A DNA stretch of 64,000 bases, from positions 2,692,001 through 2,756,000 of the forward strand of contig NZ_CP081878.1 in the NCBI RefSeq assembly GCF_022170825.1. The letters run 5' to 3'. Positions within the stretch are counted from its first letter, which is position 1, and each line of letters opens with the position of its first letter. The translations under genes were made by a program, and so were the position numbers. This document shows, piece after piece, positions 53,501 to 63,357 of this stretch. Under the pieces are notes generated by a model. That model saw only the letters and a program-made list of their open reading frames with translations. It was not told where the DNA came from and did not search any database. Source of the stretch: Exiguobacterium acetylicum. GTDB taxonomy: Bacteria > Bacillota > Bacilli > Exiguobacteriales > Exiguobacteriaceae.

Positions 53501-55418
53501 TCACCTTAGGTGGCGTACGGTCGATCACGGTCAGACTGACTCGCTCACTCATGTTTCCGGTAGCATCGCTTGCCACAACCGCTAATGTTTGTCCACTTGT
53601 TTGTCGTTTAATTGAAATCGTAAACGAGCCGGCCTCACCTGCGTTTGCTTGACCTAAAAGATTTTCGCTTGCATCGTAAACGGAAACACTAGCATATGCC
53701 TCCGTCACACCAGACACACTTGTCGACTGATCCGTCACCTCATTGACAGTCGAAATGACAGGTGGCGTCTGATCAGTAATCGTAACCGTGCTTGTCTCAC
53801 TTCGGTTACCTGCAGCATCCATCGCAAACACGGATAGATTTGATCCTGCCGGTTGCTTACCGACATAGAAGTTGAACTGACCATAATAATCCGAATAGCC
53901 ACTCGTAATGAACCCTTGATACGAGGACTCTACTTGTACGTACGTATTCGGTTCTGTATATCCGTATACGTATTCACTTTGATCCGACATGCTCCATAAT
54001 GACGGAGCACTTGGCGCTGTCCGATCAACCACCGTGGTATACGTGGTAGGACTGGAATTGCCATGGTAGTCCGCAAAAATAACACGAAGCTCTGTTCCTG
54101 CAGTCAAACGTGAAATCGGTAAAGTAAAGTATTCTCCACCGTACATTTCTGAACCGTAGGCAAGCAGATTCCCCCAATTATCAAATACGTAAAGACTTCC
54201 ATACCCATTGTTCCATGGAATGTATCCAGAAATATAATCCGAAACATCCGATACTTCATTGACCGAGACAGCAGACAAGTTCTGTGTTTGAAGGGCGGAC
54301 TTTGCATTGACACGACCATAACCAAAGTAGTCATCACGTCCTGTAGTTCCTAAATCATCTGCCGTACTTGTCAGGCGATCCGTAATGGCATCAGAAGATA
54401 AACTGTAGTCATATGACTTGATGAGAGCTGCAACACCAGCGACGACCGATGATGCCATCGAGGTTCCACTGTAATAGTCATATGAATTGTAAGGTGTTGT
54501 AGAATAGATACTGCTTCCCGGTGCCGTAATATCAATGTTTGATCCATAATTCGAAAAAGACGACAACTCGTCTGACGATGTCGTGGAGCCAACAGAAATG
54601 ACATGGTCGTAGGAAGACGGATAATGCGCCGAACTCGTCGCATCATTTCCAGCTGCGGCAATCACCAACACATCGCGATTATAAGCGTAATTGATCGCAT
54701 CCTGGAAAGAAGAACTATAGTAGTAATTCCCAAGACTCATATTGATGATGTTTGCTCCGTGATCGACTGCACGATAAATGCCTTTGATGACATCTGACGT
54801 ATAAGCCGATGTACCAGCAAATACATCAATCGGCATGATAGACGCATATGGCGCAACACCTGTTCCACCATAGTAGTTATCAATCGAACTTCCGACGATA
54901 CCCGCAACGTGGGTTCCGTGATCACCGCTCGTTAATGTATACGGAGAGTCATAAACCACATCATATGGATCCGTGATTTTACTTGCGAGATCTTCATGAT
55001 TCAGATCGATACCGTTGTCTAAGATGGCGACTGTGACATTTGCTCCCATTGAACGGTTCCAAGCTTCTTCCGAATGAATGTTTTGATGATGTGACTGTGC
55101 ATAAAAATAGTAATCGTTAGGTGAATACGTTAAATTCAACAATCGATCTTCTTCAACATGTAGTACATTGTCTTCCTTCTCTAGTTCTTTAATGAAAGAG
55201 GACGTCGAAGTGCCTTTTGGTACATCTACTTGAAGAATCGTCTGTTTTCGATCGCTCTTAGAAGAGACGATATCTCCTTCGATATCTCCAGCGTTTGTTC
55301 CTTTCACTTGCACGATAACTCGTTTAGGTTGTTCTGATTCTGTTGCTGATACGACGTGTGTCCATCCAAGAAAAGTGACACCTACGGCTAAAGCTAGGCC
55401 GGAATAATGAAATTTCAA
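50577..55418 (-). CDS. Giant secreted subtilisin-like protease with Ig-like repeats
   Basis: 1613 aa from a TTG seven bases behind GGAGG. Signal peptide (1-26), inhibitor-like propeptide (about 30-95), then a peptidase S8 domain with Asp134 (AILDNGID), His167 (DHGTHVAG), oxyanion Asn258 and Ser320 (SGTSMASS). About 12 Ig-like domains of some 80 residues follow (most start near DRTAP and EVTDRST), then three DUF5011/HYR-like domains (KPVISGAK, FNTKSGVTAKDNIDG). The C-terminus has no wall-anchor motif. The last domains resemble the repeats at 59000-61063. Likely an extracellular protease with adhesive stalk. Confidence 0.9.
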   Translation of the reverse strand: MKFHYSGLALAVGVTFLGWTHVVSATESEQPKRVIVQVKGTNAGDIEGDIVSSKSDRKQTILQVDVPKGTSTSSFIKELEKEDNVLHVEEDRLLNLTYSPNDYYFYAQSHHQNIHSEEAWNRSMGANVTVAILDNGIDLNHEDLASKITDPYDVVYDSPYTLTSGDHGTHVAGIVGSSIDNYYGGTGVAPYASIMPIDVFAGTSAYTSDVIKGIYRAVDHGANIINMSLGNYYYSSSFQDAINYAYNRDVLVIAAAGNDATSSAHYPSSYDHVISVGSTTSSDELSSFSNYGSNIDITAPGSSIYSTTPYNSYDYYSGTSMASSVVAGVAALIKSYDYSLSSDAITDRLTSTADDLGTTGRDDYFGYGRVNAKSALQTQNLSAVSVNEVSDVSDYISGYIPWNNGYGSLYVFDNWGNLLAYGSEMYGGEYFTLPISRLTAGTELRVIFADYHGNSSPTTYTTVVDRTAPSAPSLWSMSDQSEYVYGYTEPNTYVQVESSYQGFITSGYSDYYGQFNFYVGKQPAGSNLSVFAMDAAGNRSETSTVTITDQTPPVISTVNEVTDQSTSVSGVTEAYASVSVYDASENLLGQANAGEAGSFTISIKRQTSGQTLAVVASDATGNMSERVSLTVIDRTPPKVISVEPVGDSTTEVKGVSEANATIEVKNAAKELLGQSTADANGNFVVTIAKQTKGTTLYVTAVDAAGNTSKRMSVSVMDNTLPVFSGLSEISDRVNTVTGQTEIGSFVELKNETKKTLAQGYTDEKGNFSLVIEKQKVGATLYLLATDEAGNVSKQKKLSVLDRTAPVIKKVEEVSDQSTKVKGTTEPNTTVILKKDSKEVVRGTSDATGAFSVAILKQAAKTKLVLTVTDAAGNVSDPKTITVTDKTAPTAPQVNEVTDRSTVIKGKAEAKSTVIVSIDQAEKWRTTVLADGTFSIPVEKLVANAILEVTAVDEAKNISTVTKVTVKDRTAPSQPKVNEVTDRSTTVTGTTEKNAKVILQKNKEELARTTADATGQFTLTVPKQVAGTELSIIAQDEAGNASTPLSVIVVDKTAPSKPTIETVTDHLETVTGTAEANSMVTVKSGSTVLGEVTVKEDGRYTIVIGKQKADTVLSVTSTDKAGNVSQAVETKVLDRTAPAIPVVTEVTDQSTSVKGSSEASSTVTVKVGSQELVKGTVDKDGMFTLAIPKQTVGTILLITSTDTIGNVSKTLEVKVLDRTAPAVPTLSEVTDQTTIITGKAEAASMISIKANSKEIGRATVGKDGAFKVTIPKQAAGTTLITTATDSAGNVSSTVTTLVADKTAPVLQVNQITNGSVSITGLTEAKAKVQLVYATKTMETIADANGKFSFSIVTPKTGAEFKFTVSDPSGNKSDILVLKALDTTLPILKGVTDATIEAGSPFDPKIKVTASDETDGDLTKSISIAGKVDNKKPGLYRLTYGVKDKAGNENKQIRNVKVKDTVKPVISGAKNQSINLNSSFNTKSGVTAKDNIDGVISKNIKVSGTVNVKKVGVYTLTYKVSDASRNTVTTLRKITVKDNVKPTILGAKSKTIKYKSSFNPKTGVTAKDNVDGVLTKSIKVTGSVNTKRKGTYALTYSVKDKAGNSTSVKVKITVK

Positions 55419-55711
55419 CTAGATTCCTCCATCTTTATATAAATAATTCCAAAAATTAATTTACCACAAAAATTAACCGTTTCCTTTTATTACAAATCAA
55501 ATTAATTAAATGATTTATTTTGCGAGGATTATCTAATGAAATCTAAATAAGTGAAAGAATTTATTTGAATTTAATTAAGTAAGTTCATAAAAAAAAAAAA
55601 AAAAAAATTACTTTGCATATAAAAAAGACCTCCGTGAAAACAGAGATCTTTTTTACTTCGAACTATTAAATCAATGACTATGATGTATCACACTACTTTT
55701 TAAAAAAATCA
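55419..55711. other. AT-rich gap with a 19-A run
   Basis: 293 bp between the subtilase and a hypothetical gene. An uninterrupted run of 19 A lies at 55589-55607, and a terminator-like hairpin (AAAAGACCTC with GAGATCTTTT) at about 55622-55655. The subtilase promoter should lie here, but none is clear. No gene was seen. Confidence 0.6.
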
Positions 55712-56005
55712 TCATAATTTATTTCGTAATATTGTCGTAAGTATTTCTTCCAGCTTTGATATTTCTAAAAAACCCGTTTCATCCAATCTTGGAACCGCAT
55801 GATTTTCGAGATATCTCCAATCTTCTCGAATCGTTTGAATGTCATTGGCATTAGCAATTTCCTTACTTGTAGATCGCATTAAAATACGATAAGAATATAC
55901 CCAAAATCCTGTTTTATGTTGTTGCATGATAAAGTACTCATTTTGCTCAATATTTTTCCAAAAATTTAAACCACCTAGTGTGGAAACTGGTTTTCTGAAA
56001 GGCAT
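55712..56005 (-). CDS. Hypothetical protein, 97 aa
   Basis: ATG behind GAGGAG. Soluble, with a Trp/Tyr-rich first half (FWVYSYRILMRS) and a helical C-terminal half. No family recognised. Confidence 0.6.
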   Translation of the reverse strand: MPFRKPVSTLGGLNFWKNIEQNEYFIMQQHKTGFWVYSYRILMRSTSKEIANANDIQTIREDWRYLENHAVPRLDETGFLEISKLEEILTTILRNKL

Positions 56006-56047
56006 CTTTTTAGCTCCTCTTGTATATTCTTTTGTATAGTCGATTTT

Positions 56048-56230
56048 CTATCTTTTAAAAATATGTCTTAGTATCCCTATAATTTGAATGCATTCATCTA
56101 CAAAAGGAAGACCTTCTGGAATCATAAAGTTGACGCCAAAAGCGATGATTTTCCCAATGAAAGGTAAATACCATGTGAGAAGTGCTAATAAAATAATAAA
56201 TCCATAATAAATTGGTATGAATATGAACAT
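56048..56230 (-). CDS. Small membrane protein, 60 aa
   Basis: Two hydrophobic helices (about 3-20 and 25-37) and a short basic tail (RHIFKR). AGGAAA precedes the ATG at moderate spacing. It lies just after the 803-aa secreted protein gene and before the 97-aa gene, all on the minus strand and perhaps co-transcribed. Confidence 0.5.
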   Translation of the reverse strand: MFIFIPIYYGFIILLALLTWYLPFIGKIIAFGVNFMIPEGLPFVDECIQIIGILRHIFKR

Positions 56231-56268
56231 ATCGAAGATTTCCTACTTTCAGATATTAATGAATTTCA

Positions 56269-58680
56269 TTATTTTCGGGTGAATACCTTCTCGATAATCG
56301 TTTTCTTCTTATCTACATCATTTCTTATAACTATTTTGATGGATTTTGTTCCCTTTTTTAATTGATTTTTTAGCTTCAATTTAAAAGTACCGTCTTTCAA
56401 AGGCTTAACAGTGTACTTGTAATCGTTAGCGATAATTTCAAAAGGATTTTTGTTTGACGTTTTTCCTTTGATGTATGTATCACCAATGTATATTTTCTGC
56501 ACTTTAATACTTGGAAAGTCTGTATTTGTGACTTTAAAAGACACCCATGAAGACACTTGTTGGCTAACATTTGTAGCCCTCACCATAATTTTATCAATTT
56601 TATTTTCTTTATATGTGCTTTGATGTTTAGGCGAATAAATGAATGTTAAATACTTCACAGGAGATATCGACTTTTCTGAAATCATTTTATTTCCCGAAAA
56701 ATACTTAAGTTCTATTTTCTTCAACCGATCGTCTGATAATAAATTGATAGCCGGATCTGAGTCGGCAATATACTTTGAGTCTAGCTGCATAATCGGTGAT
56801 GTTTTATCACCAATCGTTTGATAATAGTAGTCCTTTTTTAATTTATCCTTGCTCGTTATATTCGAAGTAATATTTGCGCTGTAGTCAATTTGAAAACTTG
56901 TCTTTTTATCTAATACTATTTTGAAATTTCCCTTTTTGTCTGATGTAGTATTAAATGTTCTCTGCATCACGTAAGATGATTCACGACTTCGAAAAACTGG
57001 TAAGGTAAGTGCTACACTCGAAAGAGGCTCTGTTCGTCCAACTAACGTCGTCGCGTCACTTTTTTTCAGGTCGAATTCTGGTTTTATGATACGTTTAAAA
57101 ATACCTTTGTGAACACTTGCATTCGGATCATCTTGTTTTTTATACAGTGTCAAGGTGTATCTGTCACCATCATCTATAGTTTCAATAGTTATACTTTTTA
57201 ATTCTTCCATCCACTGATCAAACTTCAAATGTTCAATATTCCATTCTCCATTTGGTTTTTCAATCAATAGTTCGCCCATCAAATGCGCATCTTTTCCGTA
57301 CATAGGATTATCAATGACTAAGTCACCATTGTAAGCTTTTAAGACAGGTTTCGGAATTTTTCGATCATCTGAAACATCAAGATACTTTATTGGCTTATAA
57401 ATAGTACCTTTGTATTTTAAGGAAATTTGATAATTTAAATTGTAGGCTTTCGGAAGACTCAATTTAACAATCCCTTTGTCATCTGAATTGAAACCCAATG
57501 ACAATCCATTACTCGCTTCAATCTTAAATTCTTTATTTGGTAAAGTCTGACCAATCAACTCTGCGTTTCCTGAAGATAACGGTATATTTAATGATAGTGG
57601 AAACTCGTTTTCATTAAACTCTGTGTCAAAAAATCGCGAAACTGAGGACCCATTTGGAAGAGTCATCGTTAGTTCATGTGTTGGATTTTCTGACAATGAT
57701 AGTGTACAAGTAAATGTTCCTGAAGAATCCATCGTTGGACAAAGTTGTTGATCTAACATAACTTGAGCATCTTTAAAGGTCTTTACTAAAACTGAGTTAT
57801 CGGAGACATTGTGCGAAAAATATACGGGTTTAGTTTCTTCAGGTTTAAATGAAGGGATCTTGATTTTTTGAGTATATAACGGAATCGAAGATCGACCATC
57901 CTGTACAGTTAAATTTGTACCGTCCGACACATCAGAAGAAGATAGTGAAATGTTGGCATCCACTTTACCAGTTTGATCAACGTCTATCCATCCGCGAATT
58001 TCTCCATCATCATTCAGTACTTTCAGTTGTGCATATGGCCAAGCGACACCCTTTATTCGCGAACCTTCCAAATCAAAAGAATTAATTTTCAATTGTTCAA
58101 AGTCATTTACTTGTTTAACGACAACTTTACTTTTTTTCCCGAACTCTTGTGAGTCATCTTGTGCAAAAAACTTTAGTTCCGCTGATTTATTTTTGGTTAC
58201 GCGTAGAGTTTCTACTCCAGAATATGTTTTCCCTTCGTAAATTACATAGATGCGAACTGAAGGCCGGCTTTCAAATACAAACTGATTATCTTGAATACCT
58301 AGATAAGAAGGTGGTGCAATTTCGTTAATGCCTACTTTATCTGTTTGAACGTCAATAGCTGAATAAGTTATTGTCTTTTGCTCATAACCATCCTTATCTT
58401 TCTGGAATAAAACGATGGATTCATTCCCAGCAGCTTGTTTCAACGGAAATGAGAATACACCTTTAGAATTACTTTTTACCGTGTATAATTGATTCTTAAA
58501 CTGAAGATGTGCTTCCTGATTAGGTTGAAGTTTCCCGTGAATTACCTGATCTTTTTGTTGAAAAGGATCAACCGATGTGTGAGCCTCTGCTGCATTCACG
58601 TTTATATGTAGATATGCCAAGGCAATACATACTCCAAATATAACTCCTACATATCTAATAATTTTTAGTGCACAATTCAT
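56269..58680 (-). CDS. Large secreted protein, 803 aa, Ig-like/adhesin type
   Basis: ATG behind GGAGG. Signal peptide of about 31 residues (cleavage near VNAAEA), then a chain of beta-rich modules with Ig-like features (GSRIKGVAWPYAQLKVL, SDDKGIVKLSLPKA). No catalytic domain, no wall anchor. Domain patterns resemble those of the neighbouring subtilase, so both may be parts of a surface/secreted matrix set. Distinct enough that no named family is claimed. Confidence 0.65.
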   Translation of the reverse strand: MNCALKIIRYVGVIFGVCIALAYLHINVNAAEAHTSVDPFQQKDQVIHGKLQPNQEAHLQFKNQLYTVKSNSKGVFSFPLKQAAGNESIVLFQKDKDGYEQKTITYSAIDVQTDKVGINEIAPPSYLGIQDNQFVFESRPSVRIYVIYEGKTYSGVETLRVTKNKSAELKFFAQDDSQEFGKKSKVVVKQVNDFEQLKINSFDLEGSRIKGVAWPYAQLKVLNDDGEIRGWIDVDQTGKVDANISLSSSDVSDGTNLTVQDGRSSIPLYTQKIKIPSFKPEETKPVYFSHNVSDNSVLVKTFKDAQVMLDQQLCPTMDSSGTFTCTLSLSENPTHELTMTLPNGSSVSRFFDTEFNENEFPLSLNIPLSSGNAELIGQTLPNKEFKIEASNGLSLGFNSDDKGIVKLSLPKAYNLNYQISLKYKGTIYKPIKYLDVSDDRKIPKPVLKAYNGDLVIDNPMYGKDAHLMGELLIEKPNGEWNIEHLKFDQWMEELKSITIETIDDGDRYTLTLYKKQDDPNASVHKGIFKRIIKPEFDLKKSDATTLVGRTEPLSSVALTLPVFRSRESSYVMQRTFNTTSDKKGNFKIVLDKKTSFQIDYSANITSNITSKDKLKKDYYYQTIGDKTSPIMQLDSKYIADSDPAINLLSDDRLKKIELKYFSGNKMISEKSISPVKYLTFIYSPKHQSTYKENKIDKIMVRATNVSQQVSSWVSFKVTNTDFPSIKVQKIYIGDTYIKGKTSNKNPFEIIANDYKYTVKPLKDGTFKLKLKNQLKKGTKSIKIVIRNDVDKKKTIIEKVFTRK

Positions 58681-58999
58681 GTTCTATATCCTCCATAAGT
58701 AAAATAACTTCCCTTTAATATATTAAAATATTTTTATAAAATTGACCTTTTTATGTAAAAAATGGTTCCTCTTCATAACACGTTGGAACAAAGCGAAAAC
58801 TCCAATCATAGTTTGTCTAATCAATAATAACGATACTAGCGTTGTCGCTTTTTTCTATGTTCGATTCAAAATCCGATGGATTTTATGCGTCAACTACACC
58901 TTATAGTGATAAACCTATATATTTTTATTTATAGAATTTTTTTACATAAGTGGTATAATATAATCGTTTCACAAAAATGATTTTTTAGGAGAGATTTGA
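58681..58999. promoter_or_regulatory. Divergent intergenic region with an extended -10 promoter
   Basis: 319 bp of AT-rich DNA between the divergent secreted-protein genes. An extended -10 (TGG-TATAAT) lies at 58951-58959, 40 bp before the TTG start of the DUF5011-repeat gene. No small gene was seen. Confidence 0.5.
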
Positions 59000-61063
59000 T
59001 TGAAGGTAAATATCAAAAATTATTTTATCACGACTTGTCTTTTGGCAATTTGTTCGTCTATTCCAACTACGGCATTTGCAGCTTCAGACACAGTTAAGCC
59101 GTCTATTTCCGGTGCGACGAATACAACGGTTTATCTTGGAGCTTCTTTTAATACTCTAGCTGGTGTCACTGCAAAAGATAACATTGATGGAAACATTACA
59201 AAAAAGATTAAAGTTTCCGGCTCGGTCAATGTCAAGAAAACCGGTACTTATAAACTGACGTACACTGTTTCGGATAAAGCGAAAAATAAAAGAGTCGTCA
59301 CTCGTGCAGTCAAAGTGAAAAAAGATACTGTGAACCCCTCTATTTCCGGTGCTACTAATAAGACGATTTATATTGGTTCTTCTTTTAATAATTTGACTGG
59401 CATCGTCGCTAAAGATAATGCCGATGGAGTCATCACGAAAAACATTAAGGTTTCGGGTAAGGTGAACACTAAAAAAACTGGTACTTATAAGCTGATCTAT
59501 ACCGTTTTAGACAAGGCTAAAAATAAAACAACTGTTACTCGTACGATCATCGTAAAAAAAGATACTACCAAACCCGTAATTTCGGGTGCCTCCAATAAAA
59601 AAATCTATGTGAACTCTAGTTTCAATGCTTTGACTGGCATTATCGCAAAAGATAATGTCGACGGAAATATCACGCAAAATATCAAGGTTTCGGGTAAGGT
59701 GAACACTAAAAAAACTGGAATTTACAAGCTGACTTACACCGTGTCCGATAAGGCAAAAAACAAAACGGTTGTCACGCGTACGATTACAATCATTGATAAT
59801 ATTAAGCCGATAATTTCTGGCGCTAAAGATGTTCAAATTAACTTTGGAGATAAATTTAATGCTTTAACAGGTGTTTCTGCGTCTGACAACAATGATGGAA
59901 ATATTACCTCATCCATTCGAATTACTGGTTCAGTTAATGTCAATAAAGCTGGAACATACGTTCTAACATATAAGGTTAGTGATAAATCCGGAAACGTTAC
60001 TTCCATCAAACGTAAAGTAACAGTAATCGATAAAATCCTTCCTGTTTTTTCAGGAATCAAAGATATTCAAATCAATTTCGGTCAGGAATTTAATCCGTTA
60101 ACAGGTATTTCCGCATCTGATAATAGCGATGGTGATATCACGTCAACCATTCAAGTTAGCGGTTCAGTTGATGTTAATAAAGCCGGAACGTATTCCTTAA
60201 CATATTCCGTTACCGATCAATCTGGAAATATTGTTTCTACAACACGTACAGTGATTGTCATTGATAATATTAAACCCGTCATTTCCGGAGCAACGGATGT
60301 AGTGGCAGGTTTGAACACAACTTTTAATCCACTTGAAGGTGTCTCAGTTTCTGATAATAATGATGGAGACCTTACGGAGGAGATAAAAACGACTGGTTCG
60401 GTAGACACTTCAGTTGAAGGCGACTACTTTGTTACTTATAGTGTCTCAGACAAGTCGGGAAATAGCATGGAAATTAAACGTAAAGTCACGGTCAAAAAAA
60501 TTTCAGTGTCCGCTATCGAGATTGCAAATCTTAACACTATGAAAACGGATAAAACACAACAGTTGACTGCTACCATCTACCCAAGCGATGCGACATATCA
60601 GAAAGTGACTTGGACTAGTTCAAATGAATTGATTGCTAAAGTGGATGAAGATGGTTTATTAACGACATTATCCGAGGGAACTGTTACCATTACCGCAATA
60701 GCTGACGGAATCACTACATCAAAAACACTCATCGTTTCCGATCAACCTAATGTATCTATGAACGCGTATGGCTCTGTCATTATCAACAATCTTATTCAAG
60801 GTTTATCCATTAATTTATACAACTACGAACCGAAGGAACAAGTATTTATCGAAAAAATTGAAATCTACGAGAATGGTTCTTTATTTACATCATACTCTCC
60901 GGAGGCCCTTCAAAATTCAGGAATCGATACAGTAATTAATCCCTATTCCAACTGGGGAATTAGCATCAATTTCAGATTTGGTCTTTGGCAAAATCAAAGC
61001 AAAGTCGTCGTAACAGTCAGAACTGAAAATGATAAATTATATAAATACACTAAAGATCTATAA
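59000..61063 (+). CDS. Secreted protein of six DUF5011/HYR-like repeats and a BIG2-like domain
   Basis: 687 aa from a TTG seven bases behind AGGAGAG. Signal peptide (1-28, TTAFAAS), six repeats of about 78 residues (each with KPxISGA near the start, an F-N motif with AKDNIDG or ASDNNDG, then TYxLTYTVSDKA), then a BIG2-like domain (ATYQKVTWTSSNELIAKVD, about 520-590) and a C-terminal domain of about 90 residues. The first three repeats are the most alike. No anchor motif. A matrix or adhesion role is inferred. Confidence 0.82.
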   Translation: MKVNIKNYFITTCLLAICSSIPTTAFAASDTVKPSISGATNTTVYLGASFNTLAGVTAKDNIDGNITKKIKVSGSVNVKKTGTYKLTYTVSDKAKNKRVVTRAVKVKKDTVNPSISGATNKTIYIGSSFNNLTGIVAKDNADGVITKNIKVSGKVNTKKTGTYKLIYTVLDKAKNKTTVTRTIIVKKDTTKPVISGASNKKIYVNSSFNALTGIIAKDNVDGNITQNIKVSGKVNTKKTGIYKLTYTVSDKAKNKTVVTRTITIIDNIKPIISGAKDVQINFGDKFNALTGVSASDNNDGNITSSIRITGSVNVNKAGTYVLTYKVSDKSGNVTSIKRKVTVIDKILPVFSGIKDIQINFGQEFNPLTGISASDNSDGDITSTIQVSGSVDVNKAGTYSLTYSVTDQSGNIVSTTRTVIVIDNIKPVISGATDVVAGLNTTFNPLEGVSVSDNNDGDLTEEIKTTGSVDTSVEGDYFVTYSVSDKSGNSMEIKRKVTVKKISVSAIEIANLNTMKTDKTQQLTATIYPSDATYQKVTWTSSNELIAKVDEDGLLTTLSEGTVTITAIADGITTSKTLIVSDQPNVSMNAYGSVIINNLIQGLSINLYNYEPKEQVFIEKIEIYENGSLFTSYSPEALQNSGIDTVINPYSNWGISINFRFGLWQNQSKVVVTVRTENDKLYKYTKDL

Positions 61064-61087
61064 GTAGATTGTTTATCCATATGCTCC

Positions 61088-61143
61088 AAACAAAGAGAGC
61101 CACTATTATTCGAACTAACTTCGAATAATAGTGGCTCTCTTTC
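61088..61143. terminator. Bidirectional intrinsic terminator
   Basis: AAAGAGAGCCACTATTATTC and its complement form a 23-bp stem, one of the strongest in the window, between the repeat protein and the UDP-glucose dehydrogenase gene. Confidence 0.92.
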
Positions 61144-61152
61144 TGTTCCTAA

Positions 61153-62319
61153 TTAATCACGACTATATAAATCTCGCGTATAAACTTTCTCTTCCACATC
61201 ACCTAGCTCCGGATGCATTCGGTTCGAAAGGATAATATCTGATTCTTGTTTGAACGCTTCCAAATCACGAATGACACGTGAATTGTAGAACGTATCTTCC
61301 GTCAAGACCGGCTCGAAAACAGTGACTTCGATTCCTTTTGCCTTGATCCGCTTCATAATTCCTTGGATCGATGACGCACGGAAGTTATCCGAATCCGTCT
61401 TCATCGTCAGGCGATAGACACCTACGACTTTTGGATTTTGTCTGATAATCGTATCCGCAATGTAGTCTTTACGTGTCCGGTTTGCTTCGACGATTGCGCC
61501 AATGATGTTATTTGGGACATCCTCATAGTTCGCAAGCAACTGCTTCGTATCTTTCGGCAAGCAGTATCCACCGTAACCGAACGATGGATTATTGTAATGG
61601 CTACCGATACGGCTATCGAGACCAACACCTTCGATGATTTGTTTAGAATCTAGGCTTCTGACTTCTGCATATGTATCGAGTTCGTTAAAGAAGGCGACAC
61701 GCATTGCAAGATAGGTGTTCGAGAAGAGCTTGATCGCTTCTGCTTCCGTCGAGTCAGTCAATAAGACAGGAACGTCTTTCTTCACTGCTCCTTGTAGTAA
61801 CAAGTCTGCGAACTGCTGCGCACGCTCTGAACGTTCCCCAACAACAATTCGTGATGGGTAAAGGTTGTCGTGTAACGCTTGACCTTCACGCAAGAACTCT
61901 GGTGAGAAGACGATGTTCGGTGTATCAAACTTTTCTTTTAATTCTTGTGTATAACCGACTGGTACCGTCGACTTGATGATCATCGTCGCATCTGGATTAA
62001 TCGCAAGGACTGTCGCAACAACGCTCTCAACCGTACGTGTATTGAAGTAGTTCCGTGTTGGATCATAATCTGTCGGCGTTGCGATGACGACGAATTCTGC
62101 TTCTTTGTAAGCTTCGAAGTTGTCTGTCGTAGCGTGTAAGTTCAATTCCTTATGTTGAAGGAAGTTTTCAATTTCTGCGTCAACGATTGGTGATTTACGG
62201 TTGTTGACCATTTCGACTCGTTCTTTAATAATATCAATCGATGTAACTTCATTATGTTGTGCGAGTAATACGGCCATTGATAGACCAACGTATCCTGTTC
62301 CTGCTACTGTGATTTTCAA
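61153..62319 (-). CDS. ugd: UDP-glucose 6-dehydrogenase
   Basis: 388 aa from a TTG nine bases behind AGAGG; the upstream ATG at 62328 sits directly next to that site, which makes it unlikely. Rossmann motif [17 protein letters not shown]; active site [13 protein letters not shown] with the catalytic Cys. This is the UDP-glucose type ([10 protein letters not shown]), producing UDP-glucuronate, the substrate of the epimerase next door. It differs from the UDP-HexNAc dehydrogenase at 12470. Confidence 0.88.
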   Translation of the reverse strand: MKITVAGTGYVGLSMAVLLAQHNEVTSIDIIKERVEMVNNRKSPIVDAEIENFLQHKELNLHATTDNFEAYKEAEFVVIATPTDYDPTRNYFNTRTVESVVATVLAINPDATMIIKSTVPVGYTQELKEKFDTPNIVFSPEFLREGQALHDNLYPSRIVVGERSERAQQFADLLLQGAVKKDVPVLLTDSTEAEAIKLFSNTYLAMRVAFFNELDTYAEVRSLDSKQIIEGVGLDSRIGSHYNNPSFGYGGYCLPKDTKQLLANYEDVPNNIIGAIVEANRTRKDYIADTIIRQNPKVVGVYRLTMKTDSDNFRASSIQGIMKRIKAKGIEVTVFEPVLTEDTFYNSRVIRDLEAFKQESDIILSNRMHPELGDVEEKVYTRDLYSRD

Positions 62320-62333
62320 GTGTCTCATCCTCT

Positions 62334-63356
62334 TCAGTCTGTAATATTATAGTATTCTTTATACCAATCGACGAACTTCCCAAGCCCTTCTTCAATACTC
62401 GTGCTCGGTTTAAAGTCGATGTCTCGCTCTAGTTCTGAGACATCGGCATACGTACGCAAAACATCACCTGGTTGCATCTCCATGTATTGCTTATTCGCTT
62501 CCTTACCGATCTTCTCTTCTAAGACATTGATGAATTTCATAAGCTGGACCGGTTGGTTATTTCCGATATTATAGACACGATATGGAGCAAAGCTTGCACC
62601 TAATTCATCTGTGCTCTCATCCCACTCTGGGTTCGGTTCCGGGGCACGTGGAATCAGTTTGACGATTCCCTCGACGATGTCATCAATGTAAGTAAAATCG
62701 CGCTCCATCTTCCCGTGATTGAAAACTTTAATCGGATTGCCTTCGATAATGTCTTTCGTGAACGAGAAATATGCCATGTCTGGTCGTCCCCATGGACCGT
62801 AGACGGTAAAGAAGCGTAAACCTGTCGTAGGGATACCATATAAATGACTATATGTATGCGCCATCAATTCATTTGATTTCTTTGTGGCTGCATAAAGACT
62901 GACTGGGTGATCAACATTATGATTCGTTGAGAAAGGTGCTACCTTGTTCCCACCGTACACTGAGCTAGAAGACGCGTATAAGAGATGCTTCACAGGATAA
63001 TTACGACATGCCTCTAAAATATTTAAAAACCCTGTTAGATTTGAATCTAGATAAGCATATGGATTTTCAATTGAATAACGAACACCGGCTTGAGCTGCCA
63101 AATTGATAACTATATTGGGCTTATATTTGTTGAATATAGATTCAACTTCATCTTTATTTTCTAAACTAAGTTCATAAAATTTTACTTTCTTAACTGAGAT
63201 AAGCTGTTTTTTCCTATCGTTTTTTAAGTTCAATGAATAATAATTATTCATATCATCTATAACAATTATATTATCTACATCTTTTTTTAAGATTAATGTG
63301 TTTACTAAATGAAAACCTATAAAACCAGCTCCACCAGTAATTAAAATATTATTCAT
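62334..63356 (-). CDS. UDP-glucuronate 4-epimerase (second copy)
   Basis: 340 aa from ATG 63356, nine bases behind AGAAGG. NAD motif [19 protein letters not shown] as the YxxxK motif and [19 protein letters not shown]. It aligns closely with the copy at 15165 and makes UDP-galacturonate from UDP-glucuronate. It lies between the dehydrogenase and the flippase, so these three form one glycan operon. Confidence 0.87.
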   Translation of the reverse strand: MNNILITGGAGFIGFHLVNTLILKKDVDNIIVIDDMNNYYSLNLKNDRKKQLISVKKVKFYELSLENKDEVESIFNKYKPNIVINLAAQAGVRYSIENPYAYLDSNLTGFLNILEACRNYPVKHLLYASSSSVYGGNKVAPFSTNHNVDHPVSLYAATKKSNELMAHTYSHLYGIPTTGLRFFTVYGPWGRPDMAYFSFTKDIIEGNPIKVFNHGKMERDFTYIDDIVEGIVKLIPRAPEPNPEWDESTDELGASFAPYRVYNIGNNQPVQLMKFINVLEEKIGKEANKQYMEMQPGDVLRTYADVSELERDIDFKPSTSIEEGLGKFVDWYKEYYNITD

Positions 63357-63357
63357 A

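Noticed and set aside
50689-53652. Several long plus-strand frames inside the subtilase gene
   Set aside because: They are shadows of the Thr/Val/Lys-rich Ig repeats on the minus strand, without ribosome sites.
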